64,000 nucleotides of DNA, taken from Flectobacillus sp. BAB-3569. GTDB lineage: Bacteria; Bacteroidota; Bacteroidia; Cytophagales; Spirosomataceae. The stretch covers positions 62,001 through 126,000 of the forward strand of contig NZ_NJFZ01000013.1 of the NCBI RefSeq assembly GCF_002270355.1. The letters are read 5' to 3'. The translations under genes were made by a program, and so were the position numbers. The notes beneath the pieces were generated by a model. That model was not told the DNA's origin and did no database searches. It saw only the letters and a program-made list of their open reading frames with translations. Below are positions 54,023-62,875 of the stretch, piece after piece. The first letter of the stretch is position 1. Each line of letters starts with the position of its first letter.

Positions 54023-55954
54023 CTAAGGTAAAAACTGAAGGGAGTTTATCTGCAAATCATGAGATTTACCTACAGGGAATTTTACAAAAATATCATGATG
54101 TCCAGCTATCGACTTAAGGCTTTTACGCACACTATTTTTACTGGCTGAATATGGGATTTTTGCCACTAATTTACCAGTTTTCAAATCATCTACCCAAAGC
54201 TCTACGACACCATCTGTTTTTGCATTGTATTGGATTTCAATTCCTTTAGCATTCTTTTTTTGGATGCCCAAATCCACGCCTGAAATCATTAGCCAACCAC
54301 CGTTCTCAGAAGTATTAGTCACAGATTCTTGGTTGATTTTTTCGACTCCATAGAAATTACTCATCCCTACAGTAGGCAATTTTGAAAAACCATCTTTACA
54401 AATAAACCAATCAAAATCAGCACTTTGGTGTTCAGTAAATAATCCTATACTTGTCCCAACCCATGAGTTATAATTAGGTTGTACTTTATCCAAATTCTGT
54501 ACCTGAATGGCATTTCCAACAGCTGTCCAACTGTTTCCATCACCACTGGCATACGCCTTTAGTTCATGAAGGTTTCTTTCGATTTTTAGCCAAACTACCT
54601 CGCCAAAGTTATTAGGAATACTCTGTGTATTGTTTTCAAAACTAAAGATAATCTTCTTGCCATTTTCAAATCCACTGTATAGTCGAACAATGACCGTTTG
54701 AGCACCATTGCTTAGATATAATCCTGCTTTTTCATTTTCGTTCTGGGCCTTAAAATCGAGCTTTGTAACCGCTGAGTAATAGTGATCTGTTTCTTTTTGC
54801 ACAATACTTGTACGCAGTGAGTCTGGTGATAGCCTCAACCAACCTTTTCGAGCAGTTAAATTGTATAAATCTGCATGCTTCTTTTTCAAAAAATGCCAAT
54901 TCAGAGAAAGATTCTTTGTCTCAAAATCATCCGAAGCCACGCTACGCCATGCAATACCCGATTTGGGTAAATTTGGTTTAGCAATAGGCTCGGTAGTTGG
55001 TGCCATACCCCACGGACGGTCACCTTCCCAAATAACAGGATAAAGCGCTGTTTGGCGACCAGTACCCGACCAATCATCTTGTCCATATTTTTCATAGCTT
55101 TGCCCAATAGTCCACCAAGTTCCATCGGCTAGTTGTACTGGTGCGGCAATATGATTAGGTCTTCTAAAGCCAACTTTATCATCAGTAATAGGTTTAAAAA
55201 ATTCACCAAGACGCTCCCACTGCGTCGAATCACTCGTTAGTGACTTCCCCCTAAGTACATATTGTCCTCCCGAAACATCTCCTGCTGGGAAATAATAGTA
55301 ATAACCATTGCGCTTACACATTACTGGTCCCTCTGCCCAACTATATTGGAGTTTGGCATTAACCCAATCAAGGTCAATTACAGAAGAGGTTAGTTGTCCA
55401 TCTTTTCCTAGCTCCTGTAAACGGTTTGTTTTTTGACCGTTCTTAATGACCATATAAGGTTTTCCATCATCGTCTACAAAAATAGAATTATCATAACCCA
55501 ATGGACCAGTTTTTGGATTTGACTTTACTTGAACTGGCTCTGACCAAGGACCCAAGGGAGAATCTGCCTTGCTAAACCATTGTCCATTGGCTGAAAAATA
55601 AATCCAGTAAGAACCATAGAAATAAGTAATAGCCCCTTGCCAAGTACCTGCCGAAGGGCGGTCGGTTACCCAATGCGCTTTTTGCGGGGGCAACACCCTG
55701 CTAATAACACGCCAATGTACCAAGTCTTTAGAGTGATAAATAGGCATATACGGTGTAAAATGAAAGCTTGAACCGCAATGATAGAAATCATCTCCAACTT
55801 TCAACAAAGTCGGATCTGGGTGATCACCAGGCAATACGGGGTTGACATAGGTTTTTACTTCGTGATAAAAGGAATTGTCATTTTGTGAAAAAGTAGGTGT
55901 AATTCCACCAAGAATTAATCCAATGAGTAATGTAACGAAGCTTAATTTTTTCAT
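54023..55954 (-). CDS. GH43 family beta-xylosidase/alpha-L-arabinofuranosidase, multidomain
   Basis: 643-residue exported enzyme (signal peptide MKKLSFVTLLIGLILGGITPTFSQ). The five-bladed propeller spans about 35-330 with catalytic base Asp47 (GDHPDPT), pKa-modulating Asp155 (GYDNSIFVDDDG) and acid Glu208 (SWAEGP). A GH43-associated beta-sandwich follows at about 340-525 (FETKNLSLNWHFLKK; ENEKAGLYLSNG), then a C-terminal CBM6/CBM35-like domain of about 105 residues (GGWLMISGVDLGIQ ... GHHDIFVKF). It removes xylose or arabinose units from xylan oligosaccharides, and the choice between them cannot be made from sequence. It is likely monocistronic, with a terminator after it. Confidence 0.92.
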   Translation of the reverse strand: MKKLSFVTLLIGLILGGITPTFSQNDNSFYHEVKTYVNPVLPGDHPDPTLLKVGDDFYHCGSSFHFTPYMPIYHSKDLVHWRVISRVLPPQKAHWVTDRPSAGTWQGAITYFYGSYWIYFSANGQWFSKADSPLGPWSEPVQVKSNPKTGPLGYDNSIFVDDDGKPYMVIKNGQKTNRLQELGKDGQLTSSVIDLDWVNAKLQYSWAEGPVMCKRNGYYYYFPAGDVSGGQYVLRGKSLTSDSTQWERLGEFFKPITDDKVGFRRPNHIAAPVQLADGTWWTIGQSYEKYGQDDWSGTGRQTALYPVIWEGDRPWGMAPTTEPIAKPNLPKSGIAWRSVASDDFETKNLSLNWHFLKKKHADLYNLTARKGWLRLSPDSLRTSIVQKETDHYYSAVTKLDFKAQNENEKAGLYLSNGAQTVIVRLYSGFENGKKIIFSFENNTQSIPNNFGEVVWLKIERNLHELKAYASGDGNSWTAVGNAIQVQNLDKVQPNYNSWVGTSIGLFTEHQSADFDWFICKDGFSKLPTVGMSNFYGVEKINQESVTNTSENGGWLMISGVDLGIQKKNAKGIEIQYNAKTDGVVELWVDDLKTGKLVAKIPYSASKNSVRKSLKSIAGHHDIFVKFPVGKSHDLQINSLQFLP

Positions 55955-56737
55955 TTGTTATTTTATTAAAAACGTTTTAACAAGCGAGCATCATCTACAT
56001 CCTTTACAATTGACAAAGCTTGACCATACCCTTACAAGGAGGCATGTTCAATGACATCATCTCTATTTATTTTCATAGTTATAGGCATGTAATTTTCAGT
56101 TAAAAGGTCTTCGCTTGAGGTTGTAAAATAAGTTGATGACTAAAAATTAGATTAGCACATTTTACTCGTTTTGTGTACTTAATGTTTAACACCATAAAAA
56201 AATACCCCAATTCTACCAAATGACACAAAAAGGTCAGAGTTTGGCAAGCATCACAATATGCGACTTACAAGATAAAATGTAGCAAGTAATGTTACTATCA
56301 AAGCCACATACAACTGGCTATCTATTATAATTTTTTTCAGCACTGATATTCAATATTTAGAAATGTTCATCTATTAGAGTAGAGTTGTACTTGTTTGTTT
56401 AAATGACTAGAAGACTTAGAAATACTATGAAGGAAACTATTTCTAAAGTTTGAATCTAATATTCACAAGCTATTCCAAGCTATTAACATTAGCTACTAAG
56501 CTCGGCTATTGGAAAAGTACAAACTCAACTCCAACAATCTATTGCTCTTCATTTAAACTTCTCACCTTCCTGAAACCTTCGAATAATAATGTCTACATTC
56601 GTATCATACTATAATACTCAAAAATTCATTTTGCATAATTCCTAGAATATAAAATCATAAGAAAAACAAATTTGTGTAGTTTTTACGAATAAAAATCTTT
56701 TATATTTATCTACTAAAACTATAGATTAAATATTAAT
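55955..56737. other. Large intergenic region with no gene seen
   Basis: 783 bp of AT-rich DNA between divergent GH43 and peroxiredoxin-like genes. I find no credible reading frame, RNA gene, long hairpin or dispersed-repeat copy. The GH43 promoter and any HTCS binding site should lie in the first 200 bp. Confidence 0.5.
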
Positions 56738-57334
56738 ATGATTCATTTCATCAAAACACGAAAAACACAACTCAACAAACTACTATCGAAAATATTAGGA
56801 GCAAGTAAGCAATTTCCATCATTCCATTTTACCAAAGAAAATGGAGATTGGAGTATTGATTTTCCTGAAGACAAACAACAATTTAGTCTCGAAGAAATTG
56901 CTCAAGGCAAGCCAATCTTGATTACTTATTATGTGCCAGAGTGGAAGGAATATGCCGAACAACAACTTTGGCTATTACAAAAATCTGTTAGACGATTGTC
57001 AGAGCTTGGCGTTCAAATACTTACGATTACCAACTTGAGTATTCCTAAAATAAAAGAACTAAAAAGCAGTGAAAAGCTCAACTTTTCTATCTATCATGAT
57101 GATAATCAAGAGATTGCAAAAGCTATTGGGTTGTTGTCAGAACAAACGCCTTGTACTCATTTTTATGCGGGTATCTCCGAAAATATACCCCTACCAGCAA
57201 GCTTTTTAGTATTACCTAATGGGCTTATTATTCATCACTTTATCGATATCGAACTAAAATCCTATCTATCTTATAAAGAAATCGAGGTTTTTGTGAACAA
57301 TTACAAGAATTTTGAATTTTCTTACAAATATTAG
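56738..57334 (+). CDS. AhpC/TSA-like protein lacking the peroxidatic cysteine
   Basis: 198-residue protein with a thioredoxin-like fold similar to peroxiredoxin-like (AhpC/TSA, redoxin) proteins: FPEDKQQFSLEEIAQGKPILITYY, then an amphipathic helix (AEQQLWLLQKSVRRLSELGVQILTI), DDNQEIAKAIGLL and LPASFLVLPNGLIIHHF. Where active members have a T-x-x-C or W-C-P-Y-C motif it reads YYVPEWKEYAEQQL, and the only nearby cysteine is in TPCTHFYAG at about residue 145. It is therefore probably not a peroxidase of the usual kind. No signal peptide is present. Its hairpin terminator and solitary position give no functional clue. Confidence 0.7.
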   Translation: MIHFIKTRKTQLNKLLSKILGASKQFPSFHFTKENGDWSIDFPEDKQQFSLEEIAQGKPILITYYVPEWKEYAEQQLWLLQKSVRRLSELGVQILTITNLSIPKIKELKSSEKLNFSIYHDDNQEIAKAIGLLSEQTPCTHFYAGISENIPLPASFLVLPNGLIIHHFIDIELKSYLSYKEIEVFVNNYKNFEFSYKY

Positions 57335-57466
57335 TCTATAAAGTATATAGATTTAATATTTATAATAATATTTTTGCACAACCAAACAGATTATATCAAC
57401 TGACGCTGTAATGGGGTCCTTTGTTTGAACTAATGGTAGTCTATTTAATCAATCTAATGCAGCTAA

Positions 57467-57496
57467 GGGTGAAAGCGATGCTTTCACTCTTTCTTT
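57467..57496 (+). terminator. Intrinsic terminator after the peroxiredoxin-like gene
   Basis: 8-bp perfect stem GTGAAAGC/GCTTTCAC (57469-57476, 57480-57487) extended by GG/TC pairs, 3-nt loop, then TTTCTTT. Confidence 0.8.
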
Positions 57497-57583
57497 AAAG
57501 CTCATAAATGTTTAAATGACTCTAGATATATAAATTGAATTCTTTGGAGTTTATTATTCTAACACTAGAACCCAAAAACAATC

Positions 57584-58458
57584 GTGCAAAAAATTCTTTC
57601 AAATCGCGCCGTATGGTATATCGCCCCTACAGTATTACTATTCAGTAGTTTTATTGTATTGATATATAGTGGAAATATCCATTTTCATGGTCTGCCATTC
57701 AAGATGGTTTTAACAGTGATTTCGGATTCTATGTACTTGTGGGATTGGGGGCACAATTAGTAGATGGAACTTTAGGAATGGCTTATGGTGTAACTTCTAC
57801 TTCATTTCTATTGAGTTTAGGGGTGCCACCTGCCGTAAGTAGTACGAGCGTACACGTAGCCGAAATGTTTACAACAGGTGCTTCTGCCATTTCACATTTC
57901 AAGTTTGGTAATATCAACAAAAAGTTATTTCGCAACTTATTAATTCCGGGCGTATTAGCCTCTGTTACAGGTGCTTATTTACTGACCGATTTCATTGATG
58001 GAAATGTCATAAAACCTTACATTTCTATTTACATGATTATTTTGGGAATTATTATTATCAGAAAAGCACTTCAAAAAAATATTGTAAAACAACGTACGAA
58101 GCGTTTGGGATTGTTGGCTGTCTTCGGTGGTTTTATGGATTCTATTGGTGGTGGTGGTTGGGGACCAATCGTAACTTCATCGCTCTTGGGTAGAGGTCGC
58201 GACCCACGCTATACCATCGGTTCGGTTAACGCAGCAGAGTTTGCCGTTTCATTTGCCAGCGGTATTACTTTCTTACTTTTTGAAGGCGTCAATTCTTGGC
58301 AGGTAGTGTTGGGGTTGATTGTCGGTGGTACAATTGCCTCTCCACTAGGAGCAATTTTTGTTAACAAGGTAAAACGCAAACCTATGATGATTTTGGTTGG
58401 AACCTTAGTTATCATCATTAGCTTAAGAACAATTACCAAAGGTTTTCATCTAATCTAA
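57584..58458 (+). pseudogene. TauE/SafE (TSUP) family permease (frameshifted as sequenced)
   Basis: Inner-membrane anion/sulfur-compound exporter family. From GTG 57584 the frame reads a first hydrophobic helix (NRAVWYIAPTVLLFSSFIVL). It then needs one extra base at about 57670-57676 (AGTGGAAAT) to continue as KYPFSWSAIQDGFNSDFGFY and the family core VGLGAQLVDGTLGMAYGVTS, PPAVSSTSVHVAEMFTTG and the second-half GGFMDSIGGGGWGPIV. Repaired, it is 291 aa, a normal TSUP length. No ATG precedes the break in this frame, so GTG is the only reasonable start seen. Substrate unknown. Confidence 0.8.
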
Positions 58459-58474
58459 ATTTAAAACTGATATA

Positions 58475-58560
58475 AGTTTTAGGCTGTAAGCATTAAGCGA
58501 AAAAATTTCTATTTTGTCACTTTTGCTCTTTTAGCTTAAAGCACATTGCCTAAGGCATAA
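58475..58560. repeat. Degenerate dispersed-repeat remnant
   Basis: AGGCTGTAAGCATTAAGCG ... TTTAGCTTAAAGCACATTGCC with AAGGCATAAAA resembles in wording the GCC/GGC-rich repeats at 52990-53030 and 32158-32304. No gene is seen. Confidence 0.4.
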
Positions 58561-58563
58561 AAC

Positions 58564-58595
58564 GGAGTAGTTCACTAGAATACTCCTTTTATTTT
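58564..58595 (+). terminator. Intrinsic terminator of the TauE/SafE gene
   Basis: GGAGTA (58564-58569) pairs with TACTCC (58581-58586), and an inner TTC/GAA extends the stem. TTTTATTTT follows. Confidence 0.75.
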
Positions 58596-58749
58596 ACCAT
58601 AAAAGTATACAAATATCATATACTAAATAGACTTATAAAAATAAATTAACTATGTATTCTAAACCAAATGTATCACATTCAAATGCTTGTTTATCAATCC
58701 ATTTGAATCAAATAGAAAGGCAGTATTTATTTTGTTGAAGCATAAAAAA

Positions 58750-58850
58750 GACCAAGAGGCGGCAACCTCATTGGTCTAGTTCAACTAAAGTAATCTCTAT
58801 CACAGGATTTTGACAGCGAGCTTGGAACCGAGCTGTCGAGATATTTTTTA
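58750..58850 (+). promoter_or_regulatory. Structured 5' leader with terminator-like hairpin before a TonB receptor
   Basis: Hairpin 1: GACCAAGAGG (58750-58759) pairs with CCTC-A-TTGGTC (58666-type arm at 58766-58776) around loop CGGCAA. Hairpin 2: GACAGC (58812-58817) pairs with GCTGTC (58832-58837) and is followed by ATATTTTTT (58841-58849). The second looks like an intrinsic terminator only about 20 bp before the receptor start, which suggests transcription attenuation. No known riboswitch class matches by eye. Confidence 0.5.
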
Positions 58851-58868
58851 ATTAAACAGTTAAATTTA

Positions 58869-61433
58869 ATGAAAAAACTTTTATTTGTCATTATCGCCGT
58901 GGTGGCGGTAAGTGTATCGCATATTGTATCTGCTCAAAACAAACCAATTATCAATGCTACAGTATCAGGCAAAATTGTAGATTCAAAAACGAATGAACCA
59001 CTCGTTGGTGCAGCCGTACAAATCAAAGGAACAACCAATGGTTCCACAACCGACGTAAACGGTGATTTCTCATTGATTACAGGTCAAAAACTTCCTTTCT
59101 CAGTGATTATTTCTTTCGTAGGTTATTTGAAAAAAGAAGTAGTTATCACAGCAGATAAAGCTGAAATCAAATTGGATGAAGATGTAAGTCAATTGGCAGA
59201 TGTAGTAGTATATTCTCGTCGTCGCCAAGAGGCCGTTCAGGATATTCCTATTCCTATCGCGGTAATCCGTGGTGCAGCGGCAGAAGATGCAGGCGCATTT
59301 AACGTAAACCGTTTAAAGGAATTAGTACCAACAGTTCAACTTTATGCCTCAAATGCAAGAAATACAACCTTGAATATCAGAGGATTAGGCTCAACTTTCG
59401 GTTTAACAAATGATGGTATTGACCCGGGTGTTGGTTTTTATGTAGATGGTGTGTACTATGCTCGTCCAGCAGCTACAGCATTAGACTTTGTTGACATTGA
59501 GCGTGTTGAGGTTTTGCGTGGACCACAAGGAACCTTGTTTGGTAAAAACACTACAGCGGGTGCATTCAATATTACAACTCGTGAAGCTAGCTTTACGCCA
59601 AGTGCAAGTTTTGAATTGAGCTATGGTAACTACGGGTATATCCAAGCTAAAGGTTCTATTTCTGGACCAATCAACAAGCAATTGGCAGCAAGACTATCTT
59701 TTTCAGGTACACAAAGAGACGGTCTTCTTTACAATACAAAGACACAACAAAACATGAACGATATTAACAACTTAGGTACTAGAGGCCAGTTGTTATATAC
59801 GCCTTCAGAAAAAGTAAAAATCACCTTGATTGGTGACTATACAGCTCAAAAACCTAACGGTTACGGCTGGCCAGTGGCTGGTGTAGTGACGACAAAACGC
59901 GCAGCCTATCGTCAATTCAACGCAATTATTGCTGATTTGAACTATAAATTACCTTATTCAAGTGCGTTTGAAAGAGTGTTAGATTTGGATACTCCTTCAA
60001 AAGCAGACAACAGTTTAGGTGGTGTATCTGCCAATGCAGATATTAAAATTGGTAACGGTACTTTGACTTCGACGACAGCATGGCGTTTTTGGAAATGGGT
60101 ACCTTTGAATGACCGTGATTATACAGGTTTGCCAATTTTCACTATTTCTTCGGGTAATTCAGTACACGACCAATGGTCTCAAGAGTTACGTTACTCAGGA
60201 AAAGTTGCTGACAATTTGAGTGGTGTGATTGGCGTGTTTGGTTTATGGCAAGATTTGAAATCAGACCCTGTTCAAACAGAAGAAGCTGGTTCGGCACAAT
60301 GGCGTTTTGCTCAAAGCTCAACAAGTGCGCTTTGGAAAACACCAGGCTTATTTGATAACTTCGGTATTCGTACAACTAACCGTATCCAAAGCACAAGTTT
60401 GGCAGCATTTGCTCAAGTAGACTGGGCGATAAACGATAAATTGCACGTATTGCCAGGTTTGCGTTACAATTATGACAAAAAGGTAGCCAACTACAAAAGA
60501 GAAACTTACGGTGGTTTGCAAACGACGGATGCGGCTTTATTAGCCTTGAAAAATGCAGTATATACCAATCAAGCATTTAATACAGATGTAAGTGAAAGTA
60601 ATGTTTCAGGTCAGTTGACCTTACAATATAAAGCCTCTAAAAATATCAACGCTTACGGTACATACGCCATCAGTTACAAACCAGTAGGTATTAATATTGG
60701 TGGTTTGCCAACGGCAAATGGTCAAATCCTACTAGATCTAGCAAAAGTAAAGCCAGAAGGTGTAACTCACTATGAATTAGGCGTTAAAACTCGTCCTACA
60801 GCCAATTCATTCTTGAACATTGTTGTGTTTAATGACGATATTAAGGATTACCAAACACAAGTACAAACACCAGAACCAGGTGTAAACAGAGGTTATTTGG
60901 CTAATGCAGAGAAGGTTAGAGTGAGAGGTGTTGAAGTGGAAGGAAATGTAAGATTAACACACTTTACCTTCAACGGCTCGATTGCTTATACAGATGGTAA
61001 ATACGTTTCATTCACAAATGCTCCAGTACCTTTGGAAGAAGTAGGTGGTACTCTAGCTTTTAAAGATGTTTCGGGAGGTGATCTTCCAGGTATTTCAAAA
61101 TGGACAGGTTCATTTGGTGCTGAAGCTACAACTAAAGGTGTATTCTTTGGATTGAAAGGTAACTATTTCGTAGCGGCTGACGTTTATTTCCGTTCGAAAT
61201 TCTCTTCAAGTCCATCACCTTCTCAGTATTTGAACATTGAAGGGTATTCATTATTGAATGGTCGTTTAGGTTTCAGAGCATCAAACGGTATCTCTATCTA
61301 TGTTTGGGGAAGAAACCTTGCTAACACCGACTATTACGAGCAATTACTAGCAGCACCAGGTAGTGCAGGGCAATACGCAGGTATCCTTGTCGACCCTCGC
61401 ACGTATGGCGTAACATTGAGATACTCGTTCTAG
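58869..61433 (+). CDS. TonB-dependent outer-membrane receptor
   Basis: 854-residue TonB-dependent receptor. Signal peptide MKKLLFVIIAVVAVSVSHIVSAQ, CarboxypepD_reg-like domain (about 33-112, GKIVDSKTNEPLVGAAVQIK), TonB-box-like segment LADVVVYSRRRQEAVQDIPI, plug (about 120-230, NIRGLGSTFG, then VEVLRGPQGTLFGKNTTAGAFNI) and a barrel ending VTLRYSF. It has no SusD partner and is shorter than SusC proteins, so it belongs to the iron/siderophore/cofactor-type receptors. The plug wording is closest to the broad FyuA/FecA-type class. The structured leader upstream may control it. Ligand unknown. Confidence 0.92.
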   Translation: MKKLLFVIIAVVAVSVSHIVSAQNKPIINATVSGKIVDSKTNEPLVGAAVQIKGTTNGSTTDVNGDFSLITGQKLPFSVIISFVGYLKKEVVITADKAEIKLDEDVSQLADVVVYSRRRQEAVQDIPIPIAVIRGAAAEDAGAFNVNRLKELVPTVQLYASNARNTTLNIRGLGSTFGLTNDGIDPGVGFYVDGVYYARPAATALDFVDIERVEVLRGPQGTLFGKNTTAGAFNITTREASFTPSASFELSYGNYGYIQAKGSISGPINKQLAARLSFSGTQRDGLLYNTKTQQNMNDINNLGTRGQLLYTPSEKVKITLIGDYTAQKPNGYGWPVAGVVTTKRAAYRQFNAIIADLNYKLPYSSAFERVLDLDTPSKADNSLGGVSANADIKIGNGTLTSTTAWRFWKWVPLNDRDYTGLPIFTISSGNSVHDQWSQELRYSGKVADNLSGVIGVFGLWQDLKSDPVQTEEAGSAQWRFAQSSTSALWKTPGLFDNFGIRTTNRIQSTSLAAFAQVDWAINDKLHVLPGLRYNYDKKVANYKRETYGGLQTTDAALLALKNAVYTNQAFNTDVSESNVSGQLTLQYKASKNINAYGTYAISYKPVGINIGGLPTANGQILLDLAKVKPEGVTHYELGVKTRPTANSFLNIVVFNDDIKDYQTQVQTPEPGVNRGYLANAEKVRVRGVEVEGNVRLTHFTFNGSIAYTDGKYVSFTNAPVPLEEVGGTLAFKDVSGGDLPGISKWTGSFGAEATTKGVFFGLKGNYFVAADVYFRSKFSSSPSPSQYLNIEGYSLLNGRLGFRASNGISIYVWGRNLANTDYYEQLLAAPGSAGQYAGILVDPRTYGVTLRYSF

Positions 61434-61565
61434 GTATTTAGTGAGTTAGTGAATGGTGAGTTAGTGAATTTTGAATTATTAACTAATGAAGACGCAAAGT
61501 ATTGCGTTTCTACTGATAAGGAAAAAATCATCATTCACCAATTCACAACTAACTAATTCACTCAA
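61434..61565. repeat. Convergent gap of GTGAGTTAGTGAAT repeats in inverted arrangement
   Basis: GTGAGTTAGTGAATGGTGAG on the left (61440-61476) and its imperfect complement on the right (CACCAATTCACAACTAACTA, 61536-61563), around a small ACGCAA/TTGCGT hairpin (61492-61507). The right arm overlaps the end of the histidine kinase gene. It may serve as a bidirectional terminator. Confidence 0.6.
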
Positions 61566-62835
61566 TACTAAAGCACGTCCAGCCGTCTTCATGGGTTTTT
61601 AGGGAGAATTGAAAATGATGATTCATTAATATTTCACGACATAACATGAGTCCAATTCCTTGTCCATCAGGTTTATTACTAAAGAATGGCGTGAATAATA
61701 AATGGGCTTGTTCGGGCGGAATGGGTATTCCATTATTTTTTATTTGTATTCCCTTTTCTGACAAAGTCACGATAATCTGATTTCCAGAATCACAAGCTTC
61801 AATTGCATTTTTTAATACATTCACCAGTACTTGCTCAATTTGCCCACGGTCAATCATCATCCATTTTTCTTTTTCTGGCGCTTTCCAAATCAACTCTATT
61901 CCTTTTTCGCTAGCACGACTTCTCCAGAGTTCCACCATATTTTCTAAGACTTCATTCAACGATTGTCTTTCGAGATGGGGCTGTGGCAAACGAACAACAT
62001 CAGCAAACCTTCGCATAAACACACACAGTCGCTCGTTGCGGTCATACGCTACTTCTAAAGCATGTAGCAAATGAGGTTCCTCAACCATCTGTTGCGCTAC
62101 ATTCAAAATCGAGTTTACTGCTCCTATCGAATTATTTACCTCATGTGCCATCATTCTGATTACCTTGCCATAAGCCTTCTTTTCTGTAGCCAAAATTTCT
62201 GAAGTAAGTTCTTCAATCATCAAAAATGGTCTTGAAAATCCTTTATCCATAAAAAATGAACGCTGAATTTTGAACGTCGACAAGCCATTAATCTGAACAG
62301 TTTTTGATTCACCATCTTGCAATTCTTGTAAGGCATTCACAATTGGGTGACCAAGTACCGAAAGAGATTGATGAATAAATTGACCTTCTGAAATACCAAA
62401 TAAATATTGTGCTTTAGGATTGATTTTCAATAAATTTCCATCAAAATCCAACACCAATATGGCAATTGGAGACGCTTGAATAAGTTTTTCTAGGAAAAAA
62501 TGCTGTTCCGTTAACTGTATTCGTTCTGTCCTGAGCTGCACAATCATCTGGTTATATACTTCCACAAGCTGATCTAGCTCAGGCGTACCCGTAGGACGAA
62601 GTTTGATTGAAAAATCCTGATCACGCATAGCCTCAGTACCCATCAACAATAACTTAAAAGGTCGGTGAATAGCTTGGTAAAGTGCAACAGAAATTATCAA
62701 TGAAAGTAACACAAGCACTTCCGAAATGATAAAGTACAATTTATTGGCAGATAAAACCTTAAAGGCTAACAACATGATAATGGCATGAAGAAAGCCCAAG
62801 TAAAGCAAATATCTTACTCGTAACGAAATACGCAT
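61558..62835 (-). CDS. Sensor histidine kinase (NtrY-like, PAS domain)
   Basis: 425-residue membrane kinase. Two N-terminal helices (about 9-55) with almost no periplasmic loop, a HAMP-like segment (about 58-110), a PAS domain (about 115-220, ASPIAILVLDFDGNLLKINP), a DHp helix with the phospho-histidine in MMAHEVNNSIGAVNS, and a HATPase domain (N-box NVLKNAIEA, G-box GQGIGLML). The DHp type and partner match NtrY/NtrX-like systems that drive sigma-54 regulators. It lies 40 bp downstream of the response-regulator gene and is co-transcribed with it. The absence of a large sensor domain suggests a cytoplasmic or membrane signal. Confidence 0.93.
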   Translation of the reverse strand: MRISLRVRYLLYLGFLHAIIMLLAFKVLSANKLYFIISEVLVLLSLIISVALYQAIHRPFKLLLMGTEAMRDQDFSIKLRPTGTPELDQLVEVYNQMIVQLRTERIQLTEQHFFLEKLIQASPIAILVLDFDGNLLKINPKAQYLFGISEGQFIHQSLSVLGHPIVNALQELQDGESKTVQINGLSTFKIQRSFFMDKGFSRPFLMIEELTSEILATEKKAYGKVIRMMAHEVNNSIGAVNSILNVAQQMVEEPHLLHALEVAYDRNERLCVFMRRFADVVRLPQPHLERQSLNEVLENMVELWRSRASEKGIELIWKAPEKEKWMMIDRGQIEQVLVNVLKNAIEACDSGNQIIVTLSEKGIQIKNNGIPIPPEQAHLLFTPFFSNKPDGQGIGLMLCREILMNHHFQFSLKTHEDGWTCFSIE

Positions 62836-62875
62836 CAGCTAAAGAAGTTGAAAAGGCTGTAATAGATTTTTTAAA

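Noticed and set aside
57739-58458. Starting the TauE/SafE gene at 57739
   Set aside because: It would remove the first helix, and the upstream codons in the same frame (FNSDFGFYVLVG) are clearly family sequence.
58750-58850. SAM-I, TPP or cobalamin riboswitch
   Set aside because: The GGCAACC-like piece suggested SAM-I, but the conserved core helices and kink-turn sequence are absent. No TPP or B12-box sequence is present either.
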